Assembly (NCBI RefSeq): GCF_035046505.1
Contig: NC_089823.1
Location: forward strand, 224,834,604-224,898,603
From: Tiliqua scincoides
Taxonomy: Eukaryota > Chordata > Lepidosauria > Squamata > Scincidae
Reading direction: 5' to 3'
DNA length: 64,000 nt
The notes below the pieces were generated by a model that did no database searches, was not told the origin of the DNA, and saw only the letters and a program-made list of their open reading frames with translations. Of this stretch, positions 54,101 to 64,000 are shown piece by piece; the stretch's first letter is position 1, and each line of letters opens with the position of its first letter. The position numbers and the translations under genes are program-made.

Positions 54101-55306
54101 AAATGGGCTATGTCAGAATGCCAGATGCAAGGGAGGGCACCAGGATGAGGTCTCTTGTTATCTGGTGTGCTCCCTGGGGCATTTGGTGGGCCGCTGTGAC
54201 ATACAGGAAGCTGGACTAGATGGGCCTATGGCCTGATCCAGTGGGGCTGTTCTTATGTTCTTATGTTCACACAACTGCCCAGAGTTCCTCCCCCCCAAAT
54301 CAGGGTGAGGACCCAGACCCTGGCACAGCATATTGATATGGATTAGTCTTGCAAAGGTATGGGGAAGACACAGCCTAACAGGATAAGACACAGGCATGCC
54401 AAAACCACTGGGGAAACTGGACAGATCTACTTGGGGATGGCCGCAAAATTTAACAGGAGTACCACCATATGCAAAACACTGTAAAAGTTTCAAAACAAAG
54501 TTTGTCCAATGTTTTCAGAATGTTTTCCCCCCAAAAGTCCTGTTTCTTAATTCTAAGTGTGTGGGAACAATCTGCAGGTGCTCAGTAGTGAGAGAAGGGT
54601 GCTCTGTACATGCCTTGAAGTATCTTGATTACATAATAAAATACGTTTCTTTAAAGAAAGGGGCATGACCATGGATAGGAGTGATATCAAATGTTACACT
54701 ACCCTGGCAAGGACACCTGCAAGAGGTGTTACAGTCCAATCCCAAGCTGCCCAGGGCGCGGGGCTGCAGTGGCGCCTAAAATGGCTGCTGCCACATCCTG
54801 CCACTTTTGTCCCCTTCCCCCGGGTAAAGAGAGTAGCCCCACAATGAGGCTACTCGATTCACTGCCAACCAAAAGGTCAGCAGTGAATCAAGAACCTCCA
54901 TGTTGGGCGGCAGGGCCCTCAAATGTGCCTTACAGCATGTTTGCGACAGTGTGCGCCAGCAGTAAGCCAGCATGCACTGTTCAGGATTGCTGAACACCCT
55001 TTGTCTTCTACATACTTCAATGATCAAAACCCTCCTTTAGGAAGACAGTGGAACATAGAACCCATTGGTCCATTAACCTTTGAAATGCTGCAAAAGAGGA
55101 ACTGCTTTTTGACCGTTTAATGTTCATGGCTTTTTCAGATTCAAGCTTGGTGGCGTGGTCTGATGGTGCGCAGAGGGATTGGCGCTTTTGCAGAGGTCCT
55201 GAAGATGATAAGGAAAGCCAAGAAAGACAAGAAAGACAAGAAGGGCAAAGAGAAAGAAAAGGGGAAGAAAAAGGAAAAGGGCAAGCCCAAGGGCAAAAAG
55301 AAATAA
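38015..55306 (+). CDS. LRRIQ4: LRRIQ4, complete coding region in 5 exons
   Basis: Leucine-rich repeat and IQ-motif protein 4, probably a calmodulin-binding LRR scaffold; in mammals its transcripts are testis- and cilia-associated. Coding segments: 38015-39154, 47280-47453, 50366-50504, 53156-53352 and 55139-55306, all GT-AG and in frame, giving 605 residues (I recall about 560 for human). Residues 1-65 are polar and acidic. About twenty 23-residue LPxxI-type repeats follow (LDLSSNPLDP, LHLERNMIKSIP, LDLSHNLIYKLP, LYLENNSLEYLP). An IQ motif, IQAWWRGLMVRRG, is at 551-563, then a lysine-rich tail. The start follows the acceptor at 37997 and is the first ATG of its exon. No break is seen. An antisense CR1 fills most of intron 1. 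Confidence 0.93.
39393..39594. mobile_element. hAT-like E-family fragment
   Basis: Contains GGGGACCCACCTGAAATTGG and CACAGTTTGAGAAACACTG in LRRIQ4 intron 1, like 3480-3550 and 34480-34563. Confidence 0.6.
39942..42821 (-). CDS. CR1 ORF2: endonuclease-reverse transcriptase
   Basis: A 959-residue protein that nicks target DNA and reverse-transcribes the CR1 RNA in place. The APE-type endonuclease lies at about 30-245 (YANARSL, ITETWW, GDFNYPHIDW, LGNSDHAAI with the catalytic His). The reverse transcriptase lies at about 470-740 ([44 protein letters not shown]). A C-terminal domain follows ([40 protein letters not shown]). All hallmark catalytic residues I can name are present and there is no internal stop. 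Length fits full CR1 ORF2. This is a transposon protein, not a host gene. Confidence 0.95.
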   Translation of the reverse strand: MGCDRQFGTLRGCRDKGANKQPILGHSVYKCFYANARSLRAKVGELECLVTRENIDIVGITETWWNAENQWDTAIPGYKLYRRDRQGRVGGGVALYVKEGIESSKVEIEGGSDSTVESLWVKLPGLSSDVILGVCYRPPDQKSDGDLEMRKQIREVTRKDRVVIMGDFNYPHIDWVNLCSGHDKETGFLDVLNDCGLDQLVTEPTRGQVTLDLILCGTQDLVRDVNVTEPLGNSDHAAIRFDLHVGGRIPGKSLTKTLDFRRADFPQMRRLVRRRLKGRVKRVQSLQSAWRLLKTTVIEAQQRCIPQRKKGSTKSRRVPAWLTSQVREAVKGKEASFRKWKSCPNEENKKEHKLWQKKCKKVIGEAKRDYEERMASNIKGNNKSFFKYVRSRKPAREAVGPLDGEGGKGEIKGDLEMAEKLNEFFASVFTAEDLGQIPLPKRPLLTEELSQIEVKREDVSDLIDKLKINKSPGPDGIHPRVIKELKNEVADLLTKVCNLSLKTATVPEDWRIANVTPIFKKGKRGDPGNYRPVSLTSIPGKMVECLIKDRISKHIDEQALLRESQHGFCKGKSCLTNLIEFFEKVNRHVDAGEPVDIIYLDFQKAFDTVPHQRLLKKLHSQGIRGQVLSWIENWLEARRQRVGVNGQFSQWREVKSGVPQGSVLGPVLFNLFINDLETGLSSEVAKFADDTKLFRVVKTRSDCEELQKDLSRLAEWAAKWQMRFNVSKCKVMHIGAKNQNFRYRLMGSELSVTDQERDLGVVVDRSMKVSTQCAAAVKKANSMLGIIRKGIENKTVSIIMPLYKSMVRPHLEYCVQFWSPHLKKDIVEMEKVQKRATKMITGLGHLPYEERLRRLGLFSLEKRRLRGDMIETYKIMQGMDRVDREMLFTLSHNTRTRGHPLKLIVGRVRTDKRKYFFTQRVVGLWNSLPQDVVLASSLDAFKRGLDEFLEEKSIMGYKP
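42956..43861 (-). CDS. CR1 ORF1: zinc-binding, coiled-coil, SGNH esterase-like protein
   Basis: A 301-residue protein that probably binds the CR1 RNA. An N-terminal CIQC...CPRC motif (residues about 17-38) looks like a treble-clef or PHD-like zinc site. A short heptad segment follows (LQALRERVRSLEALVADLEK), then a Pro/Ser/Gly linker. An SGNH-hydrolase-like domain comes next: VVGDSIIRN (Ser block I), VVHVGTNDVG (block III) and RDGLHLNQNGTRLLA (Asp and His, block V). CR1 ORF1 proteins are known to carry an esterase domain. Ends 134 bp before ORF2 and is open throughout. Confidence 0.88.
   Translation of the reverse strand: MQSDSQQQGGGYPVFCIQCHMYDYMPLGHKSWVCPRCKELQALRERVRSLEALVADLEKRRQPEEDRGETSGDDQASSQPQACSSSAARVGSLGTGGRHPGEEGNSPLGGIPSPGDGPVSERTRDTPRREGGRGLLVVGDSIIRNIERGVCDGCEDRMVTCLPGAKVADITSRLDRLVDSAGGEVAAVVHVGTNDVGKCSWEVLEAKFRLLGRKLKARTSKVAFSEVLPVPRAGPARQAEIRGLNAWMRRWCREEGFRFVRHWGTFWDKRGLYKRDGLHLNQNGTRLLAHNIKKVAEQLLN
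43862..44950 (-). other. CR1 5' UTR with internal repeats
   Basis: About 1.1 kb. The word CTGGGAACTAAGTGCCAGG with its neighbours occurs at both 43990-44068 and 44830-44906. CTTACTCACGAGTAGGAC is a tandem pair at about 44588-44630. GTGAAACTCTGGGTGGC is a tandem pair at about 44906-44940. Such repeats suggest internal-promoter monomers; that role is inferred. Confidence 0.55.
45352..45503 (-). mobile_element. 5S rRNA-derived SINE
   Basis: The minus-strand copy carries GAAGCTAAGCAGGGTCAGGC and a tail ATACCATAGTCTTTCGAGAC then TGAAGGTTGCCAACCAT. It lies in LRRIQ4 intron 1. Ends GTAACAG before the head. Confidence 0.88.
45785..45860. mobile_element. F-family hAT fragment
   Basis: GATGGTGTGCTTTAACAATT and TTAGCACCTTGTCAGTGTGC match the right part of F-family copies. 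The next element (45869) inserted just beyond it. Confidence 0.55.
45869..46314. mobile_element. hAT-like element (G family), exact target duplication
   Basis: The 446-bp element starts CAGGGGTGCCCAAACCCC and ends GTTTGGACACCCCTG. It is flanked by identical TGCTAGAG words at 45861-45868 and 46315-46322. No transposase. The interior shares TTCACATCTGTGATGCAGCA with copies at 27290 and 61492. Confidence 0.85.
46515..46666 (-). mobile_element. 5S rRNA-derived SINE
   Basis: Third copy in the window, minus strand, with TAAGCAGGGTCAGGCCTGGT in its 5S-like head and the shared 3' tail (one change in TTTCGAGAC). Lies in LRRIQ4 intron 1. Confidence 0.88.
47280..47453 (+). CDS. LRRIQ4: LRRIQ4 coding exon 2
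   Basis: A 174-bp exon, acceptor GTTTTTTAG, donor CAG|GTAAGG, phase 0 at both ends. It encodes LKCLSLTGNRFTWFPEEIF and LERLYMGQDRGTKLTNLPEN; the GQD insertion also occurs in mammalian LRRIQ4 as I recall it. Confidence 0.93.
47695..48728. mobile_element. F-family hAT element split by a solo LTR
   Basis: Left end AGGGATTTTCAACCTTTTTC and right end GCACAGTGGTTGAAAATTGC are inverted copies. Removing 47822-48623 leaves a normal F copy like 51352-51590. Lies in LRRIQ4 intron 2. Confidence 0.75.
47822..48623 (-). mobile_element. solo LTR (LTR retroelement fossil)
   Basis: An 802-bp block with TG...CA edges (TGTTGTATACTT at one, TTCATGACA at the other) and identical 5-bp AGTGG words at 47817-47821 and 48624-48628, a target duplication. 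An AATAAA on the minus strand near 48140 gives the orientation. No internal coding region remains, so it is a recombined, non-coding relic. The exact 5-bp repeats suggest moderate age. Confidence 0.75.
49198..49700. repeat. C-family-like repeat
   Basis: Begins CAGCCCAGTCCTAACTCC and contains GGTAAGGGAAAATTTATTCC and CTTGCCCCAGAGTAA, like 1624-2107. Pyrimidine-rich right half (CCACCACCTGCCTGTTCC). Boundaries uncertain. Confidence 0.4.
49871..50231. mobile_element. D-family long-TIR MITE, split by an A-family MITE
   Basis: Arms CAGTGGTGTAGCTAGGGGG and CTCTAGCTATGCCACTG with AAGCACTAAGACTTGCAGG inside. An A-family element (50030-50202) interrupts the right half. Confidence 0.72.
50030..50202. 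mobile_element. A-family MITE nested in D family
   Basis: Ends GGCACAATCTTAACCAATT and AAGTTGATTAGGACTGCAAC, flanked on both sides by CTTAG (TTA plus neighbours), which supports a 3-bp TTA target duplication. Confidence 0.7.
50366..50504 (+). CDS. LRRIQ4: LRRIQ4 coding exon 3
   Basis: A 139-bp exon, acceptor TATTCCAG, donor CCAG|GTAAAC. It encodes two LRRs, LKELYLENNSLEYLPP and LEILDCHNNFILELPHSI. Its last base joins exon 4 to make Gly. Confidence 0.93.
50824..50985 (+). mobile_element. tRNA-derived SINE
   Basis: Head AGTAGTAGATCATTTGCTTT with B box AGGTTCAATTCTTGGCATCT and body AGGTAGGGCTGGAAAGGG, the same family as 26934-27115. Confidence 0.7.
51352..51590. mobile_element. F-family hAT element
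   Basis: Ends AATTCTCAGCCTTTTTCATC and AGTGGTTGAAAGTTACT with TTTTGACAATTGACAAGGCG inside. Serves as the empty comparison for the split copy at 47695-48728. Confidence 0.65.
52788..52972. mobile_element. A-family MITE
   Basis: Ends AAGGCACAATCCTAACCCAC and GTGGGTTAGGATTTGGGCCT with the core AGGATGCAGCACACATTCCA. Confidence 0.7.
53156..53352 (+). CDS. LRRIQ4: LRRIQ4 coding exon 4
   Basis: A 197-bp exon, acceptor ACGTTTAG, donor ACG|GTACGT. Encodes LQKLFVHNNQLFQVPEKL, LQLISLEGNPMMHPPVEVF (the last LRR, with NPM cap) and AIWEYLLEQRKEKAL. Ends in phase 0. Confidence 0.93.
53892..54271 (+). mobile_element. CR1 LINE 3' fragment
   Basis: Plus-oriented CR1 end: ACCAGGGGACATCCACTAAA, the TCTGGAGGAAAAATCCATTA block and three terminal TTCTTATG-type units. 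Lies in LRRIQ4 intron 4. Confidence 0.88.
54734..54990. repeat. C-family-like GC-rich repeat
   Basis: Reads CAGTCCAATCCCAAGCTGCC ... CCCCACAATGAGGCTACTCG ... CTTACAGCATGTTTGCGACA, matching the copy at 55484-55965. Confidence 0.5.
55139..55306 (+). CDS. LRRIQ4: LRRIQ4 coding exon 5 (IQ motif and lysine tail)
   Basis: Acceptor CTTTTTCAG at 55138, stop TAA at 55304-55306. The first 13 residues are a complete IQ motif (IQAWWRGLMVRRG). The last about 30 are mostly Lys, Gly and Glu (KKDKKDKKGKEKEKG...). The mammalian protein has the same arrangement as I recall it. A different frame over the same bases gives an Arg/Glu/Gln-rich product and is not used. Confidence 0.93.
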   Translation: MQAWWRGLMVRRGIGAFAEVLKMIRKAKKDKKDKKGKEKEKGKKKEKGKPKGKKK

Positions 55307-55373
55307 CTCAGTGGCTTACAAAAAGCCTTGAACAGCATGAGAAAAACAAAGGTGCGAGGAAAAGGGCCAGGGC

Positions 55374-55379
55374 AATAAA
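55374..55379 (+). terminator. LRRIQ4: LRRIQ4 poly(A) signal
   Basis: AATAAA 68 bases past the stop, giving a very short 3' UTR. Confidence 0.6.
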
Positions 55380-55483
55380 TACAAAGGGGTAAAAAGCACA
55401 TACAAGAATGTTTACAAACAAAGGAGAGATTTTTCTAGTGTTCAGACCATCAATGGGTTTTTGTGGATGAGGAAATACTCTAG

Positions 55484-55965
55484 AGGCAGCCCAATCCTGA
55501 GCTGCCCGGTGCGCCCAGGCTCGGCAGCATCGAGAAGGGCTGCCGCCGGATCCTGCGTGTCCCAGGCTACCGCGGGAGGCGCCTCGGGAGAAGGGGACTT
55601 TCATCCCCTTCTCCCAGGCAAGGTAAGCAGCCCCACAATGGGGCTACTCACTTTACTGCTGACCTTGGTAAAGGCACTTGTGTAGGGTGTGGAGCCGGCA
55701 TGCCTCCAGCCCGCCCCCTCACCGTGTCACACCTCCCTGTCGTACCTCCTCCCTGCCCCCGCCTACCATGCCACGGCTCGGCAGTCCGGGAGCTCGACAA
55801 GCTGGGGAAGCTGGGCGACTGCTCCACGCTAGCCCAGCACCAGTCGGCGCTGGGCTAGCACGGGCGGGAGCCCAGCAGTGAGCCTCGGAAACGTGCCTTA
55901 TGGCATGTTTGCAACAGTTCTTGGCGGCTTGGAGCCATGCCGCCGAGCACAGGATTGGGCTCTGA
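55484..55965. mobile_element. C-family TIR element, full copy
   Basis: Ends CAGCCCAATCCTGAGCTGCC and CACAGGATTGGGCTCTG are inverted copies over about 480 bp. The interior is CpG-rich. It fills much of the gap between the LRRIQ4 and LRRC31 3' ends. Confidence 0.6.
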
Positions 55966-56674
55966 GGCAGCTCCTGTGGTGAAATCTCATGAGCCAAGGA
56001 AGGGTCTCCCAAGATCATTGGGTGGTCAGGCTTCAGTATCTCCCACCTGTGAGCTTAGGAAATTACTTTATATGGAGTGAAACCACAGGGCTTCTGAGAA
56101 TTTTCTTTTTCAAATTTTCTTTTAGGCCCCTTTGCAAAGGGGGAGGGGTGAAACAGAGTAGGAGCGGGTGGTGACAAGTGAGCAGAATGGGGGCAGGGAG
56201 GGGTGAAACAGGGTGGGGGGAGGGTAGAGACAGCCAGAAAAGTCTTTGGAGCAAAGGTCTACTAACCAATGTGGCATCAGTATTGTCCCCAGCATCCTGT
56301 GCTGACAACAAGTCTGAGTAGATAGTAAAATGTAAGATCTCAGGAAATTTCTGGGCTCCCTCCTTTGGCTCCTGGGACCGGGTACAAATTACCCCCTTTA
56401 CCCCCCTCTCCAAGGCCCTGTGAGACCATTGAATGGATCAATATTGTCTATACTGACTGGCAGGGGCTCTCCGTGGCTCCAGACAGGGGACTTTCTCAGA
56501 CCCACCTACAGACATCAGGGATTGGACCTAGAACCTTCTGCTTTTGAGAAAGACACTTACTTGTCTGCTTTTCTCCACCTGACCATGCTGCATCATTAAG
56601 GCTGAGCAGTCTGGAGGGACCACCTATCATGCCCTTGATCCATGGGCTGCAGACTATTATGGTAGTTCAACAAT

Positions 56675-63732
<7,058 letters not shown>

Positions 63733-64000
63733 CTAGAAAGAAAGCAGAGAATGGGCTGGTCACAACATATCCAGAGGTTAAAATCCAGCTGTTGCCTAAC
63801 AACACATTTATGAGTCTCTTTTGATAATGGTGTAGCTCCCATACATACTAATGGTTTGGGGGAAACATCCAGCAGTTAGAATGTGGAAAAACAGTCCAGT
63901 TTCAGCAAGAAGTGAAAGCTCTACCAGGCTAAAAGACAAAAACTTCACACGGGGTCTAAGGATCAGGTGGCCTGTGTACTGATGGTGGGAAAACAACTGG

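Noticed and set aside
55120-55392. Alternative Arg/Glu/Gln-rich frame over LRRIQ4 exon 5
   Set aside because: The IQ motif and the correct phase from exon 4 fix the other frame.

Overview
The window is genomic DNA from a vertebrate, almost certainly a squamate reptile (lizard or snake grade). The evidence is a dense mix of CR1 and L2-like LINEs, a 5S-rRNA-headed SINE, tRNA-headed SINEs with L2-like tails, and many hAT-like and Harbinger-like non-autonomous DNA transposons, around intron-rich genes with vertebrate gene order. No bacterial, organellar or CRISPR features are present.

Four host genes are recognisable from spliced exons: the last exon of MYNN (+, 1065-1327), all of LRRC34 (-, 9197-32884), all of LRRIQ4 (+, coding 38015-55306) and the 3' part of LRRC31 (-, 56675 to beyond 63732). 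Names and gene order agree with my memory of the mammalian MYNN-LRRC34-LRRIQ4-LRRC31 block (human 3q26.2). Splice sites were read by eye: every LRRC34 and LRRIQ4 junction keeps frame, giving about 432 (or 418) and 605 residues. MYNN and LRRC34 are tail to tail, LRRC34 and LRRIQ4 head to head across a CpG-rich segment (about 32700-33010), and LRRIQ4 and LRRC31 tail to tail with 1.4 kb between stop codons.

LRRC34 and LRRC31 carry ribonuclease-inhibitor-type leucine-rich repeats of about 28 residues. LRRIQ4 carries the shorter 23-residue LPxxI type followed by an IQ motif and a lysine-rich tail. The three are neighbours but not close paralogues throughout.

The rest is mostly transposon debris. 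Highlights are an apparently complete CR1 LINE with two open frames, antisense in LRRIQ4 intron 1 (about 39741-44950); a 5S-headed SINE whose 3' tail matches that of a LINE fragment in the same window; a composite SINE/hAT tandem array in LRRC34 intron 1; a 270-bp hairpin element; a solo LTR with 5-bp target duplications inside a hAT element; and several nested DNA transposons with exact 8-bp target duplications. I found no clear new biological system. The most interesting leads are the LINE/SINE tail pair, the composite array beside a shared promoter, and the four consecutive 168-bp exons of LRRC31.
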